Origin: an uncultured Pseudomonadota bacterium
Lineage (GTDB): Bacteria; Pseudomonadota; Gammaproteobacteria; Burkholderiales; Rhodocyclaceae
Reading direction: 5' to 3'
NCBI GenBank assembly: GCA_903951825.1
Contig: CAJBDJ010000072.1
Span: 29,931 to 93,930, forward strand
Length of the DNA: 64,000 bases
Within the stretch, counting starts at the first letter, position 1. Every line of letters begins with the position of its first letter. Positions 37,486 to 46,544 of this stretch are shown piece after piece. The notes beneath the pieces were generated by a model that had not been told where the DNA came from, ran no database searches, and saw only the letters and a list, made by a program, of their open reading frames with translations. The translations under genes and the position numbers were made by a program.

Positions 37486-40052
37486 CCGGAACCATCTACT
37501 CACTGGAAGTCAACCCCAAGATTCCCGAGCGCCTGGCGCCGCTGGAAAACCTCGCCAACAACCTCTGGTATAGCTGGGATCGTCCAACCCAGGGGCTTTT
37601 CGCCAGCCTCTCGCAGCCATTGTGGAGCGCCACCAACCACAATCCCAAGGCCTTCCTCAAACGTGCCGACCAAAAGTCGCTCGCCGAAACGGCCGGCAAC
37701 CCGGTCTTCATCGGCGCCCTGAACCGCGTCATGGCGGCCTTTGAGAGCTATCACGAATCGCCCAACATGGCGCACGTGCACGGCCATCACTTCAAGGATG
37801 ACGACCTGATCGCCTATTTTTGCGCTGAATTCGGCTTCCACGAGAGCCTGCCGATCTATTCCGGCGGCCTCGGCATCCTCGCTGGCGACCACTGCAAGGG
37901 CGCCAGTGACATGGGGCTGCCGTTTATCGGTGTCGGCCTCCTCTATCGCCAGGGTTACTTTCAGCAAACGCTGGATGCCAACGGCCAGCAGCACGCCCTC
38001 TACAACGACTCAAATTTTGCTGACCTGCCGATCTCGCCGATTCTCGACGCCGCCGGCCAGGCGGTGCTGGTAACGGTCGACTTCCCGGCGCGCAACGTCA
38101 TCGCCAAGCTCTGGGAAGTCAAGGTCGGCCACGTTCGCCTGATTCTGCTCGACACCTGGCTGGCGGAAAACTCCGACCAAGACCGCGAAATCACCCACCG
38201 TCTTTACGGCGGCGACAAGCACACCCGCATCGAACAGGAAATCTTGCTCGGCGTCGGCGGCACCCGCGCCCTCGCCACGCTGGGTTTGCAGCCAACCGTC
38301 TGGCACGTTAACGAAGGACATGCCGCTTTCCTGATTCTTGAGCGCATCCGCACCCTGGTCGCCGCTGGCCTGCCTTACGCCGCAGCGCTCGAAGCGGTTG
38401 CCGCCAATGTCGTATTCACCACCCATACGCCCGTCCCCGCCGGCCACGATCATTTCTCCGGCGACATGATCGGCAGTTACTTTGCCAACTGGTGCAATCA
38501 ACTCGGCATGTCGGTCGAGCAACTGATGGCGCTCGGCGCTGAACCGGGCAAAAGCGATTTCAACATGACCTCGCTGGCACTGCACGGCTCGCGGCATCAC
38601 AACGGCGTTTCGCGTATCCACGGCGGTGTCTCGGCCGAAATTTGCGGTTATCTCTGGCCACAAATCAGCCCGGCAGAAAACCCGATGGACTACATCACCA
38701 ATGGCGTCCATCTGCCGACCTTCCTCGCCCCGGAGTGGTCGGAAACCTTTGAACGCTATCTCGGCATCGGCTGGCAGGAACGGCAAACCGAAGCCGCCAA
38801 CTGGGATGGCATCCAGCTGATCCCCGACGCCACCTTCTGGAGTATCCGCCAACAGCTCAAGGCCAAGATGCTCAAGCTGGTCAACGAGCGCATCCGCGAA
38901 CAGCATCGACGCAACCAGGGTTCACCGGCGCATCTTGATCGCCTGCTCCAGTTTGCCAACCCGGACAACCCGAACATCCTGACCATCGGCTTCGCCCGCC
39001 GTTTTGCCACCTACAAGCGGGCAGCGCTGCTCTTTCAGGATCTCAACTGGCTGCGCAACACCATCACCCAGGCCGAAAGGCCGGTGCTTTTCCTGTTTGC
39101 CGGCAAGGCGCACCCGGCCGATCAACCGGGTCAGGAAATCATCCGGCGCATCGCCCAGATCGCCAAAATGCCGGAATTCGAAGGGCGCATCCTGCTCGTC
39201 GAAGGCTATGACCTGCATCTCGCCCGCTCGCTGGTCGCCGGTGTTGATGTCTGGCTCAACAACCCGATTTATCCGCTCGAAGCCTCCGGCACCTCGGGCA
39301 TGAAGGCGGCAATGAACGGCGCGCTCAACCTGTCGGTGCTCGATGGCTGGTGGGGCGAGGGCTACGAGGACGGCGGCGAGGTCGCCAATGGCTGGGCAAT
39401 CAAGCCGGCGCCCGGACATCTCGACGACCAGCAGCGCGATGCCGAAGAAGCACGCACCCTCTACGAACTCCTCCAGAACCACGTCTTGCCGACTTACTAT
39501 CGAACCGGCCCGATGGGCTATTCGCCGGAATGGGTGGCGATGTCCAAGACCTCAATTGCGACGATTTCACCGCGCTTCAATGTCGTGCGCATGGTCAGCG
39601 AGTACGTTCAAAAATTTTACGCACCCGCCATCGAACAAGGGCATCGCTACCGTCAGGACAATTTCAGCACCGCCCGCGCCGTCGCCGACTGGAAGGCAAA
39701 AATCCGTGCCGCCTGGGGCGGTGTGCGGATGCAGCGCCTCGACGTACCCGAACTGCGACTTCAATTCGGCGGTTCGATCAGCATGAAAATTGCGGTACAG
39801 CTCAACGGTTTGAGCCCGCAGGATGTCACCGTCGAAGCTATCGTCGGGCGTCCCGGCCACCCCGCCGGCAGCCCGCGCGTACAACACTATGCTCTGGCCT
39901 GCGCCGAGGGTACGCTCAACCACGGAGAGTCGATCTACAGCCTCCAGTTGACGCCGGAACTCTGCGGCAAACTGGAATACCGGATTCGCATTTTCCCGAC
40001 CCATCCGGCACTCGTACATCAATTCGAAACGGGGCTGATGATCTGGCTATGA
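37482..40052 (+). CDS. glgP: Alpha-glucan phosphorylase (glycogen phosphorylase)
   Basis: 856-residue GT35 enzyme that releases glucose-1-phosphate from glycogen ends. It is of the DUF3417-containing type: APLENLANNLWYSWDRPTQ near the N-terminus, then the core. The PLP-lysine region ASGTSGMKAAMNGALNLS is near residue 600, with GYEDG and YDLHLARSLVAGVDVWLNNP before it. No allosteric N-terminal extension of muscle type is expected. It overlaps both neighbours by four bases and is co-translated in the glycogen operon. Confidence 0.94.
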   Translation: MTGTIYSLEVNPKIPERLAPLENLANNLWYSWDRPTQGLFASLSQPLWSATNHNPKAFLKRADQKSLAETAGNPVFIGALNRVMAAFESYHESPNMAHVHGHHFKDDDLIAYFCAEFGFHESLPIYSGGLGILAGDHCKGASDMGLPFIGVGLLYRQGYFQQTLDANGQQHALYNDSNFADLPISPILDAAGQAVLVTVDFPARNVIAKLWEVKVGHVRLILLDTWLAENSDQDREITHRLYGGDKHTRIEQEILLGVGGTRALATLGLQPTVWHVNEGHAAFLILERIRTLVAAGLPYAAALEAVAANVVFTTHTPVPAGHDHFSGDMIGSYFANWCNQLGMSVEQLMALGAEPGKSDFNMTSLALHGSRHHNGVSRIHGGVSAEICGYLWPQISPAENPMDYITNGVHLPTFLAPEWSETFERYLGIGWQERQTEAANWDGIQLIPDATFWSIRQQLKAKMLKLVNERIREQHRRNQGSPAHLDRLLQFANPDNPNILTIGFARRFATYKRAALLFQDLNWLRNTITQAERPVLFLFAGKAHPADQPGQEIIRRIAQIAKMPEFEGRILLVEGYDLHLARSLVAGVDVWLNNPIYPLEASGTSGMKAAMNGALNLSVLDGWWGEGYEDGGEVANGWAIKPAPGHLDDQQRDAEEARTLYELLQNHVLPTYYRTGPMGYSPEWVAMSKTSIATISPRFNVVRMVSEYVQKFYAPAIEQGHRYRQDNFSTARAVADWKAKIRAAWGGVRMQRLDVPELRLQFGGSISMKIAVQLNGLSPQDVTVEAIVGRPGHPAGSPRVQHYALACAEGTLNHGESIYSLQLTPELCGKLEYRIRIFPTHPALVHQFETGLMIWL

Positions 40053-41632
40053 CCCCGCTCGCCTCCCCCGCCTGGCAAGCCCTCACCAGCCATGGCGAGA
40101 CGATGCGCAAGCATCATTTGCGCGCGCTCTTTGCCGACGACAGTGAGCGCTTTGCGAATTTCTCGATCCGAGCCGACCATCTGTTGCTCGATTTTTCCAA
40201 ACAGCGAATCAACGCGCAAACCCTGGCGCTACTCCATGCCTATGCCGACAGTGTCGATCTCGATACCTGGAAGCAGCGGATGCGCGACGGCGAGATGATC
40301 AACGCCAGCGAGCAGCGTGCGGTACGCCACATGGATTTGCGCGCCGGGCAGTTAGCGCCGCCCGAAGTCAAGGCGGTTCTCGGGCGCATGCAGGCGTTTT
40401 GCGAACAGATTCACAGCGGAAGCTGGCGCGGATTTTCCGGCGAACGCATCACCGATGTCGTCAATATCGGCATCGGCGGCTCCGATCTCGGGCCGCGCAT
40501 GGCGAGCAAGGCGCTGGCCGCTCACCAGCAAGCCGATCTCAAGGTTCATTTTGTTGCCAATGTCGACGCTGCCGACATGGCCCCCCTGCTGGCGCGCCTC
40601 AATCCGCGGACGACCCTCTTCATCATTGCCAGCAAAACCTTCACGACGCTGGAAACGCTGACCAATGCAGAAAGCGCCCGCCACTGGCTGGTCGCCGCCG
40701 CTGGCAGCGACCATGCCGTTGCCCGGCACTTTGTCGCAATTTCAACCAATCGGACGCTGACCGCAAAATTCGGCATCGCCAACGAGCAGGTTTTTGAATT
40801 CTGGGATTGGGTCGGCGGGCGTTTTTCCGTATGGTCGGCCATCGGGCTGTCGCTCGCGCTGGCAATTGGCTGGCGGCATTTTGAGCAATTCCTGGCCGGC
40901 GCCAGAGCGATGGATGAGCACTTCTTTTCTGCCCCGCCAGAAAACAACCTGCCGCTCACCCTGGCCTTGCTCGCCGTGTGGAACACCAATTTCCTTGCTG
41001 CAACGAGCCATGCCGTGTTGCCCTACAGCCAGTCCCTGTCACTCTTGCCGGCGTTTCTCCAGCAACTCGAAATGGAGAGCAACGGCAAACAGGTCAACCG
41101 TCATGGCCAGGCGCTCGACACCGCCACCTGCCCGATCTTGTGGGGCGAGTCCGGAACCAACGGTCAGCACTCTTTTTATCAGCTGATTCATCAGGGCGGG
41201 CAACTCATTCCCAGCGACTTTATCGCCCTGCGCACATCCGACTTCCCGCTGCCCGGCCATCATTCGGCACTACTCGCCAACTGCCTCGCCCAGTCAGCCG
41301 CCCTCGCTTTTGGCCGCAGCGCCGCCGAAGTGCGCGCCGCCGGCGTTGCCGAAGCCCTGATCCCGTACAAGGTTTTCCCCGGCAATCAGCCGTCGACCAC
41401 CCTCATCCTTCCCGCCCTGACGCCTGCCACCCTCGGCCAATTGCTGGCGCTCTACGAACACAAGGTGTTCTGCCTGGGCATCCTGTGGAATCTCAACTCA
41501 TTCGACCAGTGGGGTGTCGAACTCGGCAAGCAACTTGCCGGCCGGCTGACTCCCCTGCTCGCCGGAACGGGCGACGCCAGCGCTTTCGACGCCTCAACCC
41601 GGGGTCTGATCAACGCACTGAGGTCATCATGA
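40049..41632 (+). CDS. pgi: Glucose-6-phosphate isomerase
   Basis: 527 residues. Interconverts glucose-6-phosphate and fructose-6-phosphate and so connects the glycogen module to glycolysis. The ATG at 40049 overlaps the phosphorylase stop; a longer open frame upstream is antisense noise of the same operon. Signature: GIGGSDLGPRM near residues 147-157, WGESGTNGQHSFYQLIHQG (catalytic Glu and His), and the C-terminal NSFDQWGVELGKQL. Its stop overlaps the glgA ATG. Confidence 0.97.
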   Translation: MTPLASPAWQALTSHGETMRKHHLRALFADDSERFANFSIRADHLLLDFSKQRINAQTLALLHAYADSVDLDTWKQRMRDGEMINASEQRAVRHMDLRAGQLAPPEVKAVLGRMQAFCEQIHSGSWRGFSGERITDVVNIGIGGSDLGPRMASKALAAHQQADLKVHFVANVDAADMAPLLARLNPRTTLFIIASKTFTTLETLTNAESARHWLVAAAGSDHAVARHFVAISTNRTLTAKFGIANEQVFEFWDWVGGRFSVWSAIGLSLALAIGWRHFEQFLAGARAMDEHFFSAPPENNLPLTLALLAVWNTNFLAATSHAVLPYSQSLSLLPAFLQQLEMESNGKQVNRHGQALDTATCPILWGESGTNGQHSFYQLIHQGGQLIPSDFIALRTSDFPLPGHHSALLANCLAQSAALAFGRSAAEVRAAGVAEALIPYKVFPGNQPSTTLILPALTPATLGQLLALYEHKVFCLGILWNLNSFDQWGVELGKQLAGRLTPLLAGTGDASAFDASTRGLINALRSS

Positions 41633-43089
41633 AAGCACTTGCTATCCTTTTCGCCACCTCGGAAATGGCGCCCGGGGTCAAGACCGGCGGCCTTGGCGAT
41701 GTTGCCGCCGCCTTGCCCGTCGCCCTGCATCAGGCCAGGCAGGATGTGCGTGTGCTGATCCCGGCTTATCCGGCGCTGAAAAAAACCTTCCCCGAGGCGA
41801 CGCTGCTCGCCGAGATTCCTCCCCTGGCGCCTGCACTGCCGGCGGCTCGCCTGCTCTCGGCTCATGCCGCTGGCCTGCCCCTGCTCTTGCTCGACTGTCC
41901 AGCCTTGTACGAACGCCCCGGCAACCCCTATCTCGACCCGCTCGGCAATGACTGGCCCGACAATCCCATCCGTTTCGGCCTGCTCTCGCGCGTTGCCGCC
42001 CTTCTCGGGCAAGAACAGTCGCCGCTTGCCTGGCGTGCCGACGTGGTGCACGCCAACGACTGGCAAACCGCTCTGGCTCCGGCCTTCCTCCACTACGGCG
42101 GCGGCGCGGCCAGCGTACTGACCGTACACAACATCGCCTTTCAGGGCTGTTTCGGCGGCGAGCCGCTGGTCACCGCCTTGGGACTGCCCGATTTTTCCTG
42201 GCGCTTTGATGGCGTTGAATACCACGGGCAACTTTCCTTCCTCAAAGCCGGCCTCCAGCTCGCCAGCCAGTTATCCACGGTCAGCCCGACCTATGCCCGT
42301 GAAATCCAGGACGAACATTTCGGCTACGCGCTTGCCCCCTTGCTGCGCCACCGCCGCGACGATCTGCGCGGCATCCTCAACGGCATCGACGCAACGACCT
42401 GGAATCCCGCCAATGACCCGGCGCTGGTGCATCCCTATGCCGCCAACCGGCTGGCCGCCAAGCGCCGCAACAAAATTGCGCTGCAAAATGAAATGGGGCT
42501 GACGGAAGCGAGCGACCGCCCGCTGTTCGGTGTCGTCAGCCGACTGACCCATCAAAAAGGCCACGATCTGCTGCTCGCCATTGGCGATGGCCTCCCCCAC
42601 CTGCCGGCGCAACTGGTTCTACTTGGCAGCGGCGACCAGCAGATCGAAGCCGGTTTTCTCGCCCTCGCCCGACGCCACCCCGGCCAGATCGCCGTCAAAC
42701 TGGGGTTTGATGAAGCCTTGGCGCACCGCATCGAAGCCGGTGCCGACGCCTTCCTGATGCCGTCGCGCTTCGAGCCCTGCGGCCTCAACCAGCTCTACAG
42801 CCTGCGCTACGGCACGCCGCCGGTGGTGCGCGCCACCGGCGGGCTGGCCGATACGGTCATCGACATCAGCGAAGAAACCCTCGCCGCCCGCACCGCCAAC
42901 GGCTTTGTTCTCGCCGATGAATCGCCACACGCCCTGTGGCTGGCGCTTGAGCGGGTCTGCGCAACGTGGCAGGACAAAAAGCTCTGGCAACGCCTCCAGC
43001 AAAACGGTATGCGCCGCGACAGCTCATGGGCGCAAGCCGCTGGCGCCTACCTGGCGCTCTACCACGATGCGCTGGCTCGCCGGCACTGA
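41629..43089 (+). CDS. glgA: Glycogen synthase (ADP-glucose)
   Basis: 486-residue GT5 enzyme that extends alpha-1,4-glucan from ADP-glucose. KTGGLGDVAAALP near residue 18 is the ADP-glucose-binding KxGGL motif; the C-terminal MPSRFEPCGLNQLYSLRYGTPPVVRATGGLADTV holds the catalytic Glu and second nucleotide loop. The ATG overlaps the pgi stop. folA begins 7 nt after the stop. Confidence 0.97.
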   Translation: MKALAILFATSEMAPGVKTGGLGDVAAALPVALHQARQDVRVLIPAYPALKKTFPEATLLAEIPPLAPALPAARLLSAHAAGLPLLLLDCPALYERPGNPYLDPLGNDWPDNPIRFGLLSRVAALLGQEQSPLAWRADVVHANDWQTALAPAFLHYGGGAASVLTVHNIAFQGCFGGEPLVTALGLPDFSWRFDGVEYHGQLSFLKAGLQLASQLSTVSPTYAREIQDEHFGYALAPLLRHRRDDLRGILNGIDATTWNPANDPALVHPYAANRLAAKRRNKIALQNEMGLTEASDRPLFGVVSRLTHQKGHDLLLAIGDGLPHLPAQLVLLGSGDQQIEAGFLALARRHPGQIAVKLGFDEALAHRIEAGADAFLMPSRFEPCGLNQLYSLRYGTPPVVRATGGLADTVIDISEETLAARTANGFVLADESPHALWLALERVCATWQDKKLWQRLQQNGMRRDSSWAQAAGAYLALYHDALARRH

Positions 43090-43096
43090 GCGCCCA

Positions 43097-43594
43097 ATGC
43101 CGGAAATCGTCATCATCGCCGCCGTCGCCAAAAACCGCGTCATCGGCAAGAATAACCAGCTGCTCTGGAACATTCCCGAGGACATGGCGCATTTCAAGGC
43201 GCTGACTGCCGGTCACACCGTCATCATGGGGCGCAAAACCTGGGAGTCGCTGCCGCCGCGCTTTCGCCCGTTGCCCGCACGGCGCAACATCGTCATCAGC
43301 CGCCAGCAGGATTTTCCGGCAGTCGGCGCCGAGCTCGCCGACTCGCTGGAAGACGCCCTGCAACGGGCGTCGTCCGCAAGCATTGCCTTCATCATCGGCG
43401 GTGCGCAGATTTACGCGCAGGCGATGGGAATCGCTGATCGACTGGAAATCACCGAGGTCGATCTCGAACCCGAAGGGGACGCGTGGTTTCCCGAGTTGCT
43501 AGCGGCTGACTGGAAAATCACCGCAAAAATTACCCCGCCGCAGCACGGCGCAACGGGATTTTCCTTCCTGACCTACCGGACGCAATCGACGTAA
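43097..43594 (+). CDS. folA: Dihydrofolate reductase
   Basis: 165 residues. Regenerates tetrahydrofolate after the ThyA reaction. Family features: IIAAVAKNRVIGKNNQLLWNIPEDMAHF (with the catalytic Asp in PED), GHTVIMGRKTWESLP, and FIIGGAQIYAQAM. It sits directly after glgA, so its expression is probably tied to the glycogen operon. It converges on the decarboxylase gene with a 22-nt overlap. Confidence 0.97.
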   Translation: MPEIVIIAAVAKNRVIGKNNQLLWNIPEDMAHFKALTAGHTVIMGRKTWESLPPRFRPLPARRNIVISRQQDFPAVGAELADSLEDALQRASSASIAFIIGGAQIYAQAMGIADRLEITEVDLEPEGDAWFPELLAADWKITAKITPPQHGATGFSFLTYRTQST

Positions 43595-45801
43595 TAGCGC
43601 CCCGCACTGTCCCTGACCAGGCCATGCGTGTCGGTCTCGAAACCGGGGAAGGCGGCGTTGAATTCGCGGACGAATTGCAGGTAGCTGCAAATCGTCTGGT
43701 TGAAGCGCTCGCCCGGAATCAACAGCGGAATCCCCGGCGGATAAGGCGTCAACAAAACCGCAGTAATACGCCCGGCAAGCTCGTCAATCGGCACCCGCTC
43801 GATCTCGCGGTGCGCCATTTTGGCAAAGGCCTCGGCCGGACGCATGGCCGGAACCATATCCGACAAATACATTTCGGTCGTCAGCCGGGCAACGTCGTTC
43901 TTTTTGTAGACGCTGTGAATCTGCGTGCATAAATCACGCAGGCCAACACGTTCGTAGCGCGGATTCTTTTGCACAAACTCCGGCAGCATTTTCCACAGCG
44001 GCAGGTTTTTGTCGTAATCGTCCTTGAACTGCTGCAAGGCCGTCACCAGGGTATTCCAGCGCCCCTTGGTGATGCCAATGGTGAACATGATGAAAAAGCT
44101 GTAAAGCCCGCATTTTTCGACAATGACGCCGTGCTCGGCAAGGTATTTGGTGACAATCGCCGCCGGGATACCGAATTCGTCGGCAAAATCGCCATCGACA
44201 TCGAGGCCGGGGGTGATGATCGTCGCCTTGATCGGGTCGAGCATATTGAAGCCGTCGGCAAGATTGCCGAAGCCGTGCCAACGCTCCCCCGGCTTGAGCA
44301 TCCAGGCGGCGCGCTCCTCGATGCCCTCTTCCGACAAGTCATCCGGGCCCCAGACCTTGAACCACCAGTCGGCTCCCCACTCCTCATCGACCTTGCGCAT
44401 GGCGCGGCGAAAATCAAGGGCTTCGGCAATCGACTCCTCGACCAGCGCGGTACCGGCCGGCTCCTCCATCATCGCCGCCGCGACATCGCAGGAGGCGATG
44501 ATCGAATACTGCGGCGAGGTCGACGTGTGCATCAAATACGCTTCGTTGAAAATATCGCGGTCGAGTTGCTGGTGTTCGGCGTCCTGAACCAGAATTTGCG
44601 AGGCCTGGCTGAGGCCGGCCAGCAATTTGTGCGTTGATTGCGTCGAAAAAATCATCGATTCCTTGCAGCGCGGCCGGTCGGCGCCGATGGCGTGGTAATC
44701 GCCATAAAAATCATGGAAAGCGGCATGCGGCAGCCAGGCTTCGTCGAAATGCAGGGTGTCGATCCGGCCGTCCAGTTCTTCCTTGATATCCTCGACGTTG
44801 TAGAGGATGCCATCGTAGGTCGACTGGGTGATGGTCAGCACGCGCGGCTTGGCCGACTTGTCGGTGATGAACGGATTGGCGGCGATTTTCTTCTGGATGT
44901 TTTCCCAGAGGAACTCCGATTTAGGGATCGGCCCGATGATGCCGAAATTGTTGCGGGTCGGCATCAGGAAAACGGGAACCGCCCCGGTCATCATGATCGC
45001 GTGCAAGATCGACTTGTGGCAGTTGCGGTCAACGACGACGATGTCGTTCGGTGCGACAGTCGAATGCCAGACGATCTTGTTTGAAGTCGAGGTGCCGTTG
45101 GTCACGAAATAAAGATGATCGGCATTGAAAATGCGTGCCGCATTGCGTTCCGAAGCGGCTACCGGGCCAGTGTGATCAAGCAACTGGCCGAGTTCCTCAA
45201 CGGCATTGCAGACGTCGGCACGCAGCATGTTTTCACCAAAAAACTGGTGAAACATCTGGCCAACCGGCGATTTCAGGAAGGCCACCCCGCCCGAATGTCC
45301 GGGGCAATGCCAGGAGTAGGAACCATCCGCCGCGTAGTGCGTCAGCGCCCGGAAAAAAGGCGGCGGCAACGAATCGAGATAAGCGTTCGCCTCGCGCTTG
45401 ATGTTGCGAGCCATGAACTCGGGCGTGTCCTCGAACATGTGGATGAAACCATGCAATTCGCGCAGCACATCGTTCGGAATATGGCGTGAGGTTCGCGTTT
45501 CACCGTGCAGAAAAATCGGAATTTCGGCATTGCGGTTGCGAATCTCGGAGACAAAGGCGCGCAACTCGGCGAGAGTTTCCTCCGGCTCCAGCGCTAGTTC
45601 TTCGTCGTCAATCGACAAAATGAAGGCACTGGCTCGCGATTGCTGCTGGGCAAATGAGGTCAAATCACCGTAACTGGTGACGCCCAGGACTTCCAGCCCC
45701 TCCTTTTCCAGCGCCTCGGCGAGCGCACGGATGCCGAGACCGGAGGTGTTCTCCGAGCGAAAGTCTTCGTCGATGATGATGATCGGGAAATGAAAGCGCA
45801 T
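43573..45801 (-). CDS. Orn/Lys/Arg decarboxylase, inducible type
   Basis: 742-residue PLP decarboxylase of the AdiA/CadA/SpeF fold, with an N-terminal flavodoxin-like wing domain (about 1-140), the core and a C-terminal domain. PLP lysine in STQSTHKLLAGLSQ (about residue 382); HFDEAWLPHAAFHDFYG and THTSTSP-like MHTSTSPQY are also present. The product depends on the substrate: agmatine, cadaverine or putrescine. Residues here are mixed between CadA and AdiA types, so I do not choose. Acid-stress or polyamine role inferred from family. A large hairpin lies 53-88 nt upstream of its start. Confidence 0.9.
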   Translation of the reverse strand: MRFHFPIIIIDEDFRSENTSGLGIRALAEALEKEGLEVLGVTSYGDLTSFAQQQSRASAFILSIDDEELALEPEETLAELRAFVSEIRNRNAEIPIFLHGETRTSRHIPNDVLRELHGFIHMFEDTPEFMARNIKREANAYLDSLPPPFFRALTHYAADGSYSWHCPGHSGGVAFLKSPVGQMFHQFFGENMLRADVCNAVEELGQLLDHTGPVAASERNAARIFNADHLYFVTNGTSTSNKIVWHSTVAPNDIVVVDRNCHKSILHAIMMTGAVPVFLMPTRNNFGIIGPIPKSEFLWENIQKKIAANPFITDKSAKPRVLTITQSTYDGILYNVEDIKEELDGRIDTLHFDEAWLPHAAFHDFYGDYHAIGADRPRCKESMIFSTQSTHKLLAGLSQASQILVQDAEHQQLDRDIFNEAYLMHTSTSPQYSIIASCDVAAAMMEEPAGTALVEESIAEALDFRRAMRKVDEEWGADWWFKVWGPDDLSEEGIEERAAWMLKPGERWHGFGNLADGFNMLDPIKATIITPGLDVDGDFADEFGIPAAIVTKYLAEHGVIVEKCGLYSFFIMFTIGITKGRWNTLVTALQQFKDDYDKNLPLWKMLPEFVQKNPRYERVGLRDLCTQIHSVYKKNDVARLTTEMYLSDMVPAMRPAEAFAKMAHREIERVPIDELAGRITAVLLTPYPPGIPLLIPGERFNQTICSYLQFVREFNAAFPGFETDTHGLVRDSAGRYYVDCVR

Positions 45802-45853
45802 AGGGATGGGTCAGGCGTTATGAGTGCAGCGTTGGAAGATAGTGAGATTTGAC

Positions 45854-45889
45854 TGGGGAAATGGCGACTCTCCCGTCGCCGACTCCCCA
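45854..45889 (-). promoter_or_regulatory. Strong hairpin in the decarboxylase leader
   Basis: Inner stem GGCGAC / GTCGCC and outer stem TGGGGA / TCCCCA, separated by a 3+3 internal loop. It lies between dcd (ends 45907) and the decarboxylase start (45801). There is no U-tract on the minus-strand side, so it is not a standard terminator. It may be a leader structure or a rho-linked stop. Confidence 0.4.
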
Positions 45890-45906
45890 TCACTCATCCT
45901 GCTTTG

Positions 45907-46473
45907 CTAAATCTTGGGCAACGTCACACCGACCTGCCCCTGGTATTTTCCGCCGCGATCCTTGTAGGAGGTTTCGCAGACTTCGTCGGACTCGAAAAAC
46001 AAGACCTGGGCGCAACCTTCGCCGGCATAAATCTTGGCCGGCAGCGGTGTCGTGTTGGAAAACTCCAGCGTCACGTAGCCCTCCCACTCCGGCTCGAAGG
46101 GCGTCACATTGACGATGATGCCGCAACGTGCATAAGTGGATTTGCCAAGGCAAACCGTCAACACCGAACGCGGAATGCGGAAATACTCCATGGTGCGCGC
46201 CAGCGCAAACGAGTTGGGAGGAATGATGCAGACGTCGGATTCGATCTCGACAAAAGACTTGGGGTCGAAGTTTTTCGGATCAACAACCGTCGAATTGATG
46301 TTGGTGAACACCTTGAATTCGCGCGCGCAACGAATGTCGTAGCCGTAGCTTGAGGTGCCGTAGGAGACGATTTTCTGGCCGTTCTGCTCGCGCACGAGCT
46401 CGGGTGAAAACGGCTCGATCATGCCGTGCTCGACCGCCATGCGGCGTATCCATTTATCTGATTTGATGGCCAT
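45907..46473 (-). CDS. dcd: dCTP deaminase
   Basis: 188-residue homotrimeric enzyme that makes dUTP from dCTP, the main route to dUMP for ThyA in many gram-negatives. [13 protein letters not shown] opens the protein; [10 protein letters not shown] and [30 protein letters not shown] are characteristic, with the catalytic Glu in the second. The ATG at 46473 with GGAAG upstream is preferred to one seven codons earlier. A terminator of the upstream mrp gene is only ~20 nt away. Confidence 0.97.
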   Translation of the reverse strand: MAIKSDKWIRRMAVEHGMIEPFSPELVREQNGQKIVSYGTSSYGYDIRCAREFKVFTNINSTVVDPKNFDPKSFVEIESDVCIIPPNSFALARTMEYFRIPRSVLTVCLGKSTYARCGIIVNVTPFEPEWEGYVTLEFSNTTPLPAKIYAGEGCAQVLFFESDEVCETSYKDRGGKYQGQVGVTLPKI

Positions 46474-46489
46474 TGATTCGCTTCCGCCC

Positions 46490-46525
46490 GACAAAAAACA
46501 AAGGCGGGATTTTACCCGCCTTTGT
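46490..46525 (-). terminator. Rho-independent terminator of mrp
   Basis: Minus-strand hairpin with an 11-bp stem ACAAAGGCGGG / CCCGCCTTTGT, six-base loop and TTTTTT after it. It lies 20 nt after the mrp stop and about 20 nt before the dcd start. Confidence 0.9.
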
Positions 46526-46544
46526 CGGAAGCCCTGCGAGGAAA

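Noticed and set aside
39350..40048. Open extension upstream of pgi
   Set aside because: It overlaps glgP in another frame. The pgi ATG at 40049 has the standard ATGA overlap, and the upstream part is not isomerase-like.
40978..41628. Open extension upstream of glgA
   Set aside because: Out-of-frame overlap with pgi. The glgA KTGGL start region begins at 41629.
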